DNA from: CBDATG01 sp965200145
GTDB taxonomy: Bacteria > Chloroflexota > Dehalococcoidia > Lucifugimonadales > Lucifugimonadaceae
Direction: 5' to 3'
Assembly: GCA_965200145.1 (NCBI GenBank)
Contig: CBDATG010000003.1
Location: 372,001-436,000, forward strand
Length of the DNA: 64,000 nucleotides
The notes under the pieces are model-generated. The model worked only from the letters and a program-made list of their open reading frames with translations, made no database searches and was not told the origin of the DNA. How positions within the stretch are numbered: the first letter of the stretch is position 1; every line of letters begins with the position of its first letter. Below, piece by piece: positions 49,304 through 58,767 of the stretch. Both the position numbers and the translations under genes were made by a program.

Positions 49304-50769
49304 GCCGCTCGATTGCATTCACTGAACGCGCCCAGGCCAACTCTTCCGAACACCTGCTAACCCACATTCGGCGCGGTGAGCGGCAAGAAGAGCTCTGCTT
49401 CGCCCTGTGGCGGCCGTCCACTGGGCTCAATCGTCAGACCGCGATCGTGTACGACATTGTGTTGCCAGAAGAGAATGAACGCAACCTGCATGGGAATGCC
49501 AGCTTTGAACCCAGATATCTTGCTCGTTCAATACGACTTGCCATGGAGCGCAACTCTGGTCTAGCTTTCATGCACAGTCATACGCGGCCAGGATGGCAGA
49601 ATACCAGCGTGCCCGACATAAAGGCGGAACGAGAGGTCATAGCTTATCCGGCCGGCGCGACTGGCTTGCCGTTAGTGGGTATGACGATCGGTTCTGACGG
49701 GTTTTGGAGTGCGAGATTCTGGGAATTATCCGACAGGACGATGAAACAATATTGGTGTGAGTCCGTCAGAGCAATAGACGATCAATCTTATGCACTGTAT
49801 TTCAACGATAATTTACGGAAGCCAACGCCGCGACGCGAAGTGCTTAGGCGAACGTTTGATGCCTGGGGCACCGCCTCACAGAACGACATCTCCCGTATGA
49901 GGATCGGGATCGTAGGTTTAGGCAGCGTCGGTTGCATTGTTGCGGAAGCATTGGCGCGCATCGGTGTCTCAGAAATCACGCTGATTGATCCTGACCACAT
50001 TGAAGAGCACAACCTAGATAGGTTGCTGTACGGAACGAGTAATGATATCGGTCGATCCAAGGTAGAAGTGGCGGCCCAGTACATTAAGCAACATGCTACT
50101 TCTGATTCCATTGCTGTCAATTCGCTCGCGCTGTCAATACAGGACGCGGATGCCTACAAGTCTGCTATTGATTGTGATCTTCTGTTCAGTTGCGTTGACC
50201 GCCCTGTTGCACGGGATGTCCTCAACTACATCGCCAATGCGCATCTCATCCCAGTGATCGACGGCGGCGTGTCGGTTGAGACAGACCGCCGTTCTGGCGG
50301 TCTGTTCTCGGCACATTGGCGCGCACACATCATCACACCGTCCCATAAGTGTATGCGATGCAACGGGCAGTACAACTCTGGGATGGTGGTGACGGAGCTA
50401 GATGGGTCCCTTGATGATCCTTCGTACATCGCCACTTTGGAAGCGGACCAACGGTCCCGGAACCAGAACGTGTTTCCGTTCGCGCTCGGGGTGGCAGGAA
50501 TGGAGGTCAACCTTATGCTTCGATACGTATTGGGACAGGACTGGTGGCCAGTCGTGAGGCAACAGGAATATCAGTTCCTGACGGGTGTTACGCGCGTCGT
50601 GAATGAACAGTGCCACAGGCACTGCGCTTTCGTGCCTCGTCACGCGTTAGGAGATGCGGTCGCGCCTAGCTACCTAACATCCGTGGCTACCACGATGCCG
50701 CGGACATCCCGATTCAGCTTCGGTCGGTTTATCGCTACGATTCGCGATAGGATATTTCGGAGAACTTGA
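49300..50769 (+). CDS. JAB peptidase-E1 (ThiF) fusion protein
   Basis: The 489-residue protein joins two activities. Residues about 40-130 form a JAB/MPN domain with the metal motif FMHSHTRPGWQNTSVPD (HxH...SxxD). Residues about 195-430 form a ThiF/E1 adenylation domain: GIVGLGSVGCIVAEALARIG near 203 and DPDHIEEHNLDR. CMRC near 350 and CHRHC near 440 likely form the E1 zinc site. The JAB part could trim the Ubl and the E1 part adenylate it. The ATG overlaps the previous stop (ATGA). The 3' end overlaps the convergent DUF2971 gene by 35 bp. Confidence 0.88.
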   Translation: MSRSIAFTERAQANSSEHLLTHIRRGERQEELCFALWRPSTGLNRQTAIVYDIVLPEENERNLHGNASFEPRYLARSIRLAMERNSGLAFMHSHTRPGWQNTSVPDIKAEREVIAYPAGATGLPLVGMTIGSDGFWSARFWELSDRTMKQYWCESVRAIDDQSYALYFNDNLRKPTPRREVLRRTFDAWGTASQNDISRMRIGIVGLGSVGCIVAEALARIGVSEITLIDPDHIEEHNLDRLLYGTSNDIGRSKVEVAAQYIKQHATSDSIAVNSLALSIQDADAYKSAIDCDLLFSCVDRPVARDVLNYIANAHLIPVIDGGVSVETDRRSGGLFSAHWRAHIITPSHKCMRCNGQYNSGMVVTELDGSLDDPSYIATLEADQRSRNQNVFPFALGVAGMEVNLMLRYVLGQDWWPVVRQQEYQFLTGVTRVVNEQCHRHCAFVPRHALGDAVAPSYLTSVATTMPRTSRFSFGRFIATIRDRIFRRT

Positions 50770-51796
50770 CTTGGGTTGGCAAACCAGACGTACGCAGTAG
50801 CGCTTCTATCAACAATCTCACGCTTCCGCGGTGCGTAACCCTCGGGCCTAACGTTATGCAGCTACCAGACTGAAGGACCTCACGCGCGTCAAGTGCATTG
50901 CATTCGATATAGTGTCGTATGCGCGGTGACTGGTCATTCATCTCTTCATATTCAAACAGTACATCATCCCGGATCTTTTCTTCCCATGGCACAACGAATC
51001 TACACTCGCGCTCATAATCGTACGCATCACTCTTGTGGAGGTACTGGACTTGAGATAGTATCTTCCAAATTGATGCGGATAATACTCTCCGAATCCCACT
51101 ACTTAACTCACACTCCGAAACGATATGATCCATCTTGTTCAACAAAGTTGATACTACCGTGCATGTATAACTCATACCTTCCTCACCGTATAGTACTTTG
51201 CGAACTTTGTCTTTATGAATCGAGATAGAGATTGAACAACCTTCACCGTTGTTTCCATACGTTCGCCAATAGACCAGATTATCTCTGACGTTTGCGTTAT
51301 CGTTAGGCTGAATGAAGGATGCGACGTAGGCGTGGTGCGCTTGTCGGTCTTCGATCCAATCGTACTTCTCATAGAGACGTAGGGAGCGAACGAGGTATTC
51401 GCCTTCATCTTGATCATTGGAATGCTCCGTATCGTATAGACGGATTGACGATGGTTCGCGCTGGGCGAAGGATAGCGCATCATTAGGGACCGATCCACTG
51501 ATTGCCTCTTTGCGATTTATGGCCTCAGCTCCCCCTAGAATTGACACTAGCGCCGCGATTGTAGTGTAGTGGATCAACACAACCGAACTGCCACTGCTGG
51601 ACGTATCCGCGTCTTCGTCGCTCAGCAAGTACTGTTGACGGAGCAGTCCGCCTGCCTCCTTTTCGATGCATTTCAAGATCGGTCTCACTTGCGCATCGAA
51701 CATGACTGATGCCAAACGTTCAGTCCGCTGGAAATACCCCATATTTCGGACGAAAGCCGTCTCCAAGTCACAGAGCAGCGCTTTAAGATTCTGCAT
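50735..51796 (-). CDS. DUF2971-like protein
   Basis: The 353-residue protein contains VVLIHYTTIAALVSIL near residue 72, then RLYDTEHSNDQDEGEYL, YVASFIQ and DNLVYWRTYGNNGEGCSISI. This is the DUF2971 pattern (H-Y-T...D...N-D...W..Y.....G.). The function is unknown; such proteins often appear in defence islands. The N-terminal ~70 residues are helical. The gene is convergent with, and overlaps, the ubiquitin-like operon, so the two may regulate each other or belong to one island. Confidence 0.65.
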   Translation of the reverse strand: MQNLKALLCDLETAFVRNMGYFQRTERLASVMFDAQVRPILKCIEKEAGGLLRQQYLLSDEDADTSSSGSSVVLIHYTTIAALVSILGGAEAINRKEAISGSVPNDALSFAQREPSSIRLYDTEHSNDQDEGEYLVRSLRLYEKYDWIEDRQAHHAYVASFIQPNDNANVRDNLVYWRTYGNNGEGCSISISIHKDKVRKVLYGEEGMSYTCTVVSTLLNKMDHIVSECELSSGIRRVLSASIWKILSQVQYLHKSDAYDYERECRFVVPWEEKIRDDVLFEYEEMNDQSPRIRHYIECNALDAREVLQSGSCITLGPRVTHRGSVRLLIEALLRTSGLPTQVKFSEISYRES

Positions 51797-51830
51797 CTCA
51801 GTTAGTCCTCGTGATCACTGCGACCTACGC

Positions 51831-54695
51831 CTACCCCAGCTGCCCCCAGCGCTCGCCGCTCTTTGTCTCTACTAGTAGCGGCACGCGCAGCTCCATGGCT
51901 GACGGCATCAGCGTCGTTGCCAGGTCCTTCGTCTCTTCCATTTCGCCTGGTGCCACCTCGAAAATCAGCTCGTCGTGGACTTGGGCTATCATGCGCGATT
52001 TCATCACGCGTGTTTTGAGCTCGGTGTCTATGTTCTTCATCGCGATCTTGATGACGTCGGCGGCGGTACCTTGGATGGGCATGTTGACGGCGACGCGCTC
52101 CGCGGCTGCGGCCCTGCCTTGGTTAGTTGAACGCAGGTCTGGCAGGTATCGTCGTCTGCCGGACAGCGTCTCGGCAAAGCCGCGTATCTTGGCGATGTCT
52201 TTCTGGCCTTGGATGAAGAGCTTTATGCCGGGATACTTCCCGAAGTAGAGGTCAATGAACTCCCTGCCTTGCTGTTGAGTCAGGTCGGTCTGCCTTGCCA
52301 CGCCGGCCGGACCGAGCCCGTATATGACTCCGAAATTGAGTATCTTTGCGATGCTTCGGTGGTGGCTGCTCACCGCCTCAACATCGTACATCGCTCTTGC
52401 GGTTGCGTCGTGTATGTCTTCGCCGTTCTGGAACGCGGCCAGCAAGCCGGGTTCCTCGGACATGTGAGCGAGTATCCGCAGCTCAATCTGTGAGTAGTCA
52501 GCCGAAAGTAGCAACCAACCGCGGTCGGTGTCTGTGGTGAAGGCATCGCGGACGGTGCGTCCGAGGTCGGTCCTGACGGGTATGTTCTGGACGTTCGGGT
52601 CGTTAGACGCCAATCTGCCGGTAGCAGAACCTGCCTGGTTGAACGTCGAGTGGACTCGGCCGGTGTGAGGGTTTACGAGCTTGGGCAAGGCATCAGAGTA
52701 GGTAGACTTGAGCTTGGTCAGCTCTCGGAATCTCAGCACCGCGTCGATCAGCTGGTACACTCGGTCATCAAGGCCGGTTCTGTTTCGCATCCTGTCGAGC
52801 GCATCGGCATTCATTGAGTAGCCCGTCTTCGTTCTGCGGGTCTTGGGCGCACCCCATTCATCGATTAGGATGTCGGCCACCTGCTGGTTGGACGCGATGT
52901 TGATGTTGCGACCACCGACGAGCACGCCTACCGCCTGTTTGATCTCGTCAATCTCTACCCCTAGTCTCTCCGAGAGGGCGCTAAGGCGGCCGGGGTCGAC
53001 CACCATTCCATTCCGTTGCATCTCAATGACGGCGGGTAGCAATGGCATCTCGATCTGCTCGAAAACGTTGCGAGCGTTGTGCGTGTCGAGTTCCGGCTCG
53101 AAGTGCTTCCAGAGTCGCCAAGTGAAGTCCGCGTCGGCAGCCGCGTAGTCGGCGGCGGCTTCGATGGGCACTTCGGCCATGGTAATCTGGTTTCGTCCGG
53201 TGCCGATGAGCTCGGTGATAGGAGTCATCTCGGAGCGAAATAGGTGAAGTGCCAGGTCCTTGAGTCCGATCCTAGTGTGGCCACACAGTGAGGCGGCAAT
53301 CATCGTGTCAAAGGCCAGCCCTTTAACTTCGACACCCGCGGTTTCCAGCACCATCAGGTCGAAGTTTGCGTTGTGCGCCGCCTTGGGAATGTCTGGGTCG
53401 GCGAAGACCGGTTTCAGTCCATCCAGCGCGGCTCGCAAGTCGACCTGCTCACCTTGTAGATGTCCTAGCGGCAGGTACCACGCTTCGCCTTCGGAGTTTG
53501 AGAACGACATACCGACCAGACCGTCGCGCATCGCGTCTGTGCCGGTTGTCTCTGCGTCAAAGGCGAATCCTTCGGCGGTCGAAATACTCTCGATCATCGC
53601 AACCAGCGACTCCGTGTCGGCTAAGGTCTTGTAGTTCCCAGTCGGCGGTGCCGCCGGACTTTCCGATTTTGAGGACGATGCGGCGGCAGTTTTCTTCTCT
53701 GCGAAGAGGTCTCGTTGCGTCGTTGCAGATTGCGATGGAAGCGGGAACTCGCCAGCCGCCGCCTGTTCGGCCTCAGGTATCTGGCGAACTATCGTCCTGA
53801 ACTCCAAGCCCAACAGTGTCTCCACCAGCTCGTCGCGGTCGTAGGTGCCGAATCTGGTGTCTGCTAGATCGATATCGATCGGTACATCCGTGACGATGGT
53901 CGTTAGTTTGAGTCCGTCATATGCGACTTGCTTCCCGTCCTTCAGTCGTTGCATTATGCCCTTGGCACCCCGCAACTCGCTTGACGGGATTTCGCCGACT
54001 GCATCGAGATTGGCATACAGGTCGTCGAAGTGTCCGAAGCGCGAGAGGACTGTGCGCGCGGCTTTCTTGCCCACTTTGGGAATGCCGGGTATGTTGTCCG
54101 AAGGGTCGCCTTCCAGTGCCTTGATCTCTGCCACGAAGTCCGGACCCAGACCGTCGTATCGCTCTGCGACGGCTGCAGTGTCGTACACCTTCACATCGCC
54201 GAATCCAGAGTACATGAGCAAGTTCGTGTGCGCGTTGACTAGCTGCAGCTGGTCGGCATCGCCAGAGAGGATCAAGGATCTGATGCCGGTGGCCTCTGCC
54301 TTTCGGACAATCGTCCCTACCAAGTCGTCGGCTTCGTAACCGTCGATCTTGTATACCGGGACTTGCATTGCCTCCATGATCGATTCGACCATCGGTATCT
54401 GCTCATGCAGCTCTGGATCGATCGGTGGTCGTTGGGCTTTGTACTGATCAAACAGCTCATCTCGGAATGTTGGCGCGCGCGTATCGAACGTGACGGCGAC
54501 ATGGGTAGGTTTGTGTTCTCTCAGTGTGCGTATCAGCGTCGTCAAGAAGCCGTAGGCACCGCGGGTATCTGTACCGGTGCCGCTGGTCAGTCGGCTTGGG
54601 ATTGCGAACCAAGCTCGGAAAACCATTGAGTGCCCGTCTATAACGAGCAACAATGGCGGTCGATCGAAGTTGTTGGATGCGTCAGGAGGTGTCAT
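51831..54695 (-). CDS. polA: DNA polymerase I
   Basis: The 954-residue protein has all three domains. The 5' nuclease starts at LLLVIDGHSMVFRAWF. The 3'-5' exonuclease keeps FDAETTG, HNANFDLMV and YAAADADFTW, so proofreading looks intact. The polymerase domain has SADYSQIELRILAHMSEEP, the O-helix RSIAKILNFGVIYGLG and QVHDELIFEV. It acts in Okazaki fragment processing and repair. ATG 54695 is used; a TTG at 54728 is also in frame. No clear ribosome binding site is seen. Confidence 0.96.
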   Translation of the reverse strand: MTPPDASNNFDRPPLLLVIDGHSMVFRAWFAIPSRLTSGTGTDTRGAYGFLTTLIRTLREHKPTHVAVTFDTRAPTFRDELFDQYKAQRPPIDPELHEQIPMVESIMEAMQVPVYKIDGYEADDLVGTIVRKAEATGIRSLILSGDADQLQLVNAHTNLLMYSGFGDVKVYDTAAVAERYDGLGPDFVAEIKALEGDPSDNIPGIPKVGKKAARTVLSRFGHFDDLYANLDAVGEIPSSELRGAKGIMQRLKDGKQVAYDGLKLTTIVTDVPIDIDLADTRFGTYDRDELVETLLGLEFRTIVRQIPEAEQAAAGEFPLPSQSATTQRDLFAEKKTAAASSSKSESPAAPPTGNYKTLADTESLVAMIESISTAEGFAFDAETTGTDAMRDGLVGMSFSNSEGEAWYLPLGHLQGEQVDLRAALDGLKPVFADPDIPKAAHNANFDLMVLETAGVEVKGLAFDTMIAASLCGHTRIGLKDLALHLFRSEMTPITELIGTGRNQITMAEVPIEAAADYAAADADFTWRLWKHFEPELDTHNARNVFEQIEMPLLPAVIEMQRNGMVVDPGRLSALSERLGVEIDEIKQAVGVLVGGRNINIASNQQVADILIDEWGAPKTRRTKTGYSMNADALDRMRNRTGLDDRVYQLIDAVLRFRELTKLKSTYSDALPKLVNPHTGRVHSTFNQAGSATGRLASNDPNVQNIPVRTDLGRTVRDAFTTDTDRGWLLLSADYSQIELRILAHMSEEPGLLAAFQNGEDIHDATARAMYDVEAVSSHHRSIAKILNFGVIYGLGPAGVARQTDLTQQQGREFIDLYFGKYPGIKLFIQGQKDIAKIRGFAETLSGRRRYLPDLRSTNQGRAAAAERVAVNMPIQGTAADVIKIAMKNIDTELKTRVMKSRMIAQVHDELIFEVAPGEMEETKDLATTLMPSAMELRVPLLVETKSGERWGQLG

Positions 54696-54833
54696 GTTGA
54701 CTATGGGCCGGGATTGGGTATCGCACAAAGATCGGTCTTATGCCGAGCTGGTTGCGATTATATGAACTGCAACGAACGGCCTGGCATCTGGAGTCCGCAG
54801 GATGTCGTGCTTGTTGCGCGATCAGTGGCGCGA

Positions 54834-55415
54834 CTATGGGTCAGCGGTCTGCTCTTCAGTTAGCGATGCGTATGCACCGACAAACACTTGCATCAACGCG
54901 TCTTCGATCTGGTCAAGTCGCTCCACCGCCTCGGCGGGGACAGTGCACGATGCACCCGTATCGCAGTAGCTGCTGAACTCCGTTTGGACGACGTGGAGGC
55001 TACTACATGCATCAGCGACAGCATCTGCGTATTTACCCTCTGGTAACTCGTCCAAGTTCGATGCTTTGCACGGACCGTTCTGGAACGAGACTCCACTCCA
55101 CTCCAAGGGCTCGTCTGCGTTACGCATGATCGTCATACGCTGGCGGAGGTACGGCACGACGTTTGAAGGAACGGCGATTCGGAGCTCAATGAGCGGGACT
55201 GAGAACTCGGTGGTGAAGTACGGCAGATTCTCTCTCGCGCCGGAGTAGAAGCCAGGTAACACGATCAGGATTGGTATCGTCACCACGATCAGCGATAACA
55301 CGATGAATGTTAGTAGTGATGGGTTGCGTAGCTGCCGTCGAAAGCGAGCGACGACCGAGCTGTCATCTCCGAACTCGATCGGTGCTAAACGGTATTGCTT
55401 TGGCTCTGTCGACAT
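54834..55415 (-). CDS. Single-pass membrane protein with extracytoplasmic domain
   Basis: The 193-residue protein has a cytoplasmic N-terminus (MSTEPKQYRLAPIEFG), one transmembrane helix (about 35-60, LLTFIVLSLIVVTIPILIVL) and an outer domain of about 130 residues with four cysteines that could form disulfides. The frame extends upstream to 55553, but ATG 55415 gives a normal membrane topology. The function is unknown. Confidence 0.55.
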   Translation of the reverse strand: MSTEPKQYRLAPIEFGDDSSVVARFRRQLRNPSLLTFIVLSLIVVTIPILIVLPGFYSGARENLPYFTTEFSVPLIELRIAVPSNVVPYLRQRMTIMRNADEPLEWSGVSFQNGPCKASNLDELPEGKYADAVADACSSLHVVQTEFSSYCDTGASCTVPAEAVERLDQIEDALMQVFVGAYASLTEEQTADP

Positions 55416-55589
55416 GCGGATGGGACGGGTGCGCGATTGCGGGATGTTCACTGCCCGATAGACGGGTTGCCGGCTACGGGCGTCACTGCGACTCAGGTGC
55501 AGCACAATTTCAATGTTAACGAAGGGCGCAAATGACGGTATGCGACGTAGCATCGACAGTGTCGCGTTGCTTTCTGATCCTGTGCGACA

Positions 55590-56771
55590 TCAATACGGCC
55601 TCGTAGCATATTGCCAAGGTCGTACCCAGTCATCCTGTATCTCCATCCCGAAGCCTGGACTATCGGAAGGTTTGATCTTACCGTTAATGGGCATCGCCAT
55701 ACCTGGTATCGGTACGACCTCGTCTAACGGGATTCCGGGAGGCGTACCCAACCAGTACTCCTGGAACGGGGATTCGGGAGCTGCCATTGCGAAGTGCTGG
55801 CCCCAAGGTGTGTTTGCACCCCCGTGCGGTATGGTTAGGATGCCCGCGGTCGACGCGATGGTGTGGACCTTCATCGTCTCGGACAGTCCGCCGCCCCAGC
55901 TGATGTCGGGTTGGACGATGTCAACGGCGCGCTTTTCGATAAGCTTTGCGAACTCAAAGCGTCCACGGTGATCCTCGCCAGTGGCCAACGGGATCCATGT
56001 GATACTGCGCTTCAACTCGGTATGCCCTTCTATGTCATGTGGAGGCAACGGTTCTTCGAGCCATCGTAGGTTGTAGGGTCGCAGTCTCTCTGCCAATCGG
56101 AGAGTGAACTCAACGTTGAACGACATCACGGGATTGATCATGAGTTCGGCATTCGGGCCGACGGTGTCACGGGCGAGTGCCACATGTTCCTCAATCCGCC
56201 TCAGTCCCTCGTCGCCTTCGCTGTAGTGCGCAGGGTTGGTTATCTTGAAACGTGTGAAACCTAGTTCTTGGCTCCAGTCCAGATGGTCGTTTGTCGCATA
56301 CAGCTCGATGTGGTCGCGCACCGGACCTCCTAAGAGTTCGTAGACTGGCCTGCCGAGCAGCTTGCCCTTGAGGTCCCAGAGGGCGAGGTCCACGCCAGAC
56401 AAGGCGGTGGCGACCAGTCCGGCGATGCCGTGGCGGTGTCCAGCGCGAATGACGAGGTCGTTCATCAGCTCTATCGCCATGCAATCCCGTCCTTCAATCA
56501 GAGGTGCGATGATGTGATCGATGTATGAGGCGACGGGTTGCCCAAAGCTGCATCTTCCGTAGCCTGTGGCGCCGTCTGCTGCTATAGCCTGTACCCAGAC
56601 TTCGGGCAGGCCTGCACCGGGCATCTCTTGCGGTAGTCGTGAGAACTCCGCGTAGTGGTTGATGGGCATGGCGCGCGGCACGTAGCGCGGCCAGGGTTCG
56701 CGGCGCGGCGCGGACTTGGGCGGCGTGCGCGGGATGTCGATGTGGACAGCGCGGATGGAAGTTAGGAGCAT
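55590..56771 (-). CDS. Enolase-superfamily enzyme (mandelate racemase/sugar-acid dehydratase type)
   Basis: The 393-residue protein has the enolase-superfamily layout: capping domain, then barrel with RFKIT near residue 175, metal-site strands MINPVMSF near 212, RWLEEPLPP near 237 and ATGEDHRG near 263, and the late histidine in IPHGGANTPWGQH. The first metal ligand, normally Asp, is Asn here (M-I-N), while both Glu ligands remain. The overall pattern is closest to rhamnonate dehydratase-like enzymes. Substrate and activity are uncertain. ATG 56771 has no evident ribosome binding site. Confidence 0.8.
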   Translation of the reverse strand: MLLTSIRAVHIDIPRTPPKSAPRREPWPRYVPRAMPINHYAEFSRLPQEMPGAGLPEVWVQAIAADGATGYGRCSFGQPVASYIDHIIAPLIEGRDCMAIELMNDLVIRAGHRHGIAGLVATALSGVDLALWDLKGKLLGRPVYELLGGPVRDHIELYATNDHLDWSQELGFTRFKITNPAHYSEGDEGLRRIEEHVALARDTVGPNAELMINPVMSFNVEFTLRLAERLRPYNLRWLEEPLPPHDIEGHTELKRSITWIPLATGEDHRGRFEFAKLIEKRAVDIVQPDISWGGGLSETMKVHTIASTAGILTIPHGGANTPWGQHFAMAAPESPFQEYWLGTPPGIPLDEVVPIPGMAMPINGKIKPSDSPGFGMEIQDDWVRPWQYATRPY

Positions 56772-56790
56772 GGCAATGGTGATGTGCGTG

Positions 56791-57366
56791 TTAGAAGGAC
56801 CAGTGCTGGGAGCGGAAGAATTCCAATAGGTTCATGTGCGGGATGCGTCGCATCAAGCAAACGTCTGGGATCCTGATCCAACTGGAGTATAGGCCGTCCT
56901 CGTTCCAGATCTGACCGCTCCCAGAAATCGGTTTCGGGTCGTCTGGGTCCATGGTCCTTAGACTCTCCCCGCTAACGATAGCACAACCTAGAACCTCGGC
57001 CGCTGCAAGCAACATGGGGTCAGCCGGTTGACCGTTCCGCCAAGTCTGATGTTGGGTAGCGATTACGGATGTGAGCGTTCTGATTTCCGTTACGGTCGGT
57101 AAGGGAACCACGTCGTTCAGTGCCGTTAGAGTTCCCTTCGCCCAACTGGCGGTCAGTACGCCATTGCCACGAACGTTCCTCGATTGATCCTCGGCTTGGG
57201 TTTCAAGTTCGCGGATCACTCTGTCAACTGTGACCAGGCATCGCTGTTCCGCCGTCTTCGTGACCTCCTGGTTCAGACTATCGAACACATCAGGGGAGTA
57301 CCACTCCTCGCGCAGTTGAATGATTGCGGATGTGTCGATTACGGCGGCAATTTCCGTCGCTATCAC
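56791..57366 (-). CDS. PIN-like DUF4411 protein (toxin-type)
   Basis: The 191-residue protein begins VIATEIAAVIDTSAIIQL, with the first PIN aspartate in VIDTS, a central ELETQAEDQ, and DPMLLAAAEVLGCAIVSGE with further acidic residues. This is the DUF4411 form of the PIN nuclease fold, usually a toxin paired with an ImmA-like antitoxin. The start is GTG 57366, overlapping the stop of the upstream gene (GTGA). A longer frame from 57465 would lie inside that gene. No Arg-rich or membrane features are present. Confidence 0.75.
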   Translation of the reverse strand: MIATEIAAVIDTSAIIQLREEWYSPDVFDSLNQEVTKTAEQRCLVTVDRVIRELETQAEDQSRNVRGNGVLTASWAKGTLTALNDVVPLPTVTEIRTLTSVIATQHQTWRNGQPADPMLLAAAEVLGCAIVSGESLRTMDPDDPKPISGSGQIWNEDGLYSSWIRIPDVCLMRRIPHMNLLEFFRSQHWSF

Positions 57367-58562
57367 GGCAGATATCCAGCGTGTCGAGCGAACCGATCGA
57401 CCTGAATGGGCCTGATGTCTAGGAAATATGCGGCTTCCTTTATGCCAATCTGTTGATCTAACCACGTTGCAATGACAAGCCTGACATACTTGGCACCGAG
57501 ATTCCTCCGATGGGCCAGATAATAATTCCCGCCGCCGCCTCTTGGCTTCGTGCTACTTAGCTCGCTGCGGAACTTGACACGGAGCTGCGCGTACCTCGCC
57601 CATGAGATGAGCGACAGCTTCGCCGCTCGAATTGCCACCGCATCGCGGCTGACGCGGAACTCACGCGCTATCGTCTCGACGGATCCGCTCGGGTCGTTAT
57701 CGTCGTGTTCGTGCCAGCGCGCATCGAAATGCGCTTCGGGCATCAGCGCGTTTGCGGCGACATCGTCGCAGAAAGATTCGACGTTGTGCGTTCCGTTCTT
57801 TCCAGCTCGTGCCTGCAGTCCAGCGGTTCCTGAAATCCCCGGCTGACCGATCCAAAGGTGCGTCAGTTCGTGGAACAGCGTGAAAATCCTGCCTGCCTCG
57901 GCATCCTTCGAGTTGACGACGATGAAGGGAGCGCTCGAGTCTGCCAAGGACAGCCCTCGCATCTCGTCTAGGTCAATACCGTTTCCACCTTGGTTGCTGG
58001 TCTGGCAAACGAACACACCCGCGTTGTCGTTGAATGCTGTAATCCAAGCCTTTAGCGCATCCGAGATGCTCCGGAAACTGCGCTGAGACGCAATGTCGAT
58101 GTCCAGCATGTCCCGCATCTTCGTCGCCAACGTTTCGGGGTCGATGCTGTCAATCGTCTCGCTCCCTATCCAGTCTTGATGCCTCAGCTCCCAGTAGGGT
58201 CCGAACTCCCTAATGAACTCCTGACGAATCTCCATGGTCCTCAGCAGCCACCTGAGGTTTCTGCTGAAATCGCTTGCGATTGTGCCGTTGCTGTCGGGTG
58301 TCCGGAAGTCCGGCATCTCAGGAGGGCGAATGTGCGAAGGAATCTCGCGCAAGCACATCAACACGTCGTACCTGTACAGCTCGCTCAGCTGGTTAGCCTG
58401 CGCGTAGGTCGGCAACTCGTCGTGATCATCGCTCTCCCACTTGCGGATCGTTTCGACATCCTTGCGAACGCGTCTGGCCACCTCTTCCTCGGTACAACCC
58501 GCGATGTCGCGCAGTTTTCGCAAGGAAGATGGGATGAACGGTAACTTTATGGAACGGGGCAT
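57363..58562 (-). CDS. XRE regulator-ImmA/IrrE metallopeptidase fusion
   Basis: The 399-residue protein has an N-terminal helix-turn-helix of XRE type (LRKLRDIAGCTEEEVARRV, about 12-65) and an ImmA/IrrE peptidase domain with the zinc motif FHELTHLW near residue 232, followed by NVESFCDDVAANALMP with the third ligand Glu. It likely binds its own promoter and controls the PIN-like protein by cleavage or binding. It forms a two-gene operon with the downstream DUF4411 gene via a GTGA overlap, in the layout of a type II-like toxin-antitoxin pair. Confidence 0.85.
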   Translation of the reverse strand: MPRSIKLPFIPSSLRKLRDIAGCTEEEVARRVRKDVETIRKWESDDHDELPTYAQANQLSELYRYDVLMCLREIPSHIRPPEMPDFRTPDSNGTIASDFSRNLRWLLRTMEIRQEFIREFGPYWELRHQDWIGSETIDSIDPETLATKMRDMLDIDIASQRSFRSISDALKAWITAFNDNAGVFVCQTSNQGGNGIDLDEMRGLSLADSSAPFIVVNSKDAEAGRIFTLFHELTHLWIGQPGISGTAGLQARAGKNGTHNVESFCDDVAANALMPEAHFDARWHEHDDNDPSGSVETIAREFRVSRDAVAIRAAKLSLISWARYAQLRVKFRSELSSTKPRGGGGNYYLAHRRNLGAKYVRLVIATWLDQQIGIKEAAYFLDIRPIQVDRFARHAGYLP

Positions 58563-58669
58563 GACAGCGGGTTGTCGGGTCGCTCAGAGACGCAGTCGCT
58601 TCTGAACCTTACTGTACAAGCGACTCTACACCTTGGCTGGAGATAGGCGGAAACAATCCTGAGATGTAA

Positions 58670-58694
58670 ACAACACTGTGTGTTCTCGTGTTGT
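58670..58694. promoter_or_regulatory. Inverted repeat upstream of the metal transporter operon
   Basis: ACAACAC and GTGTTGT (58670-58676 and 58688-58694) form a perfect 7-bp inverted repeat with an 11-base spacer, about 75 bases before the transporter start and 110 bases before the ImmA gene start on the other strand. It could be the operator of either. It does not match a consensus Zur box that I know. Confidence 0.35.
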
Positions 58695-58767
58695 ACACTG
58701 CGGATTAACCCAACTGGTTGATGGATGGGCTACATGATTAGGTAAACGAAAGGTTAAGGCACACACA

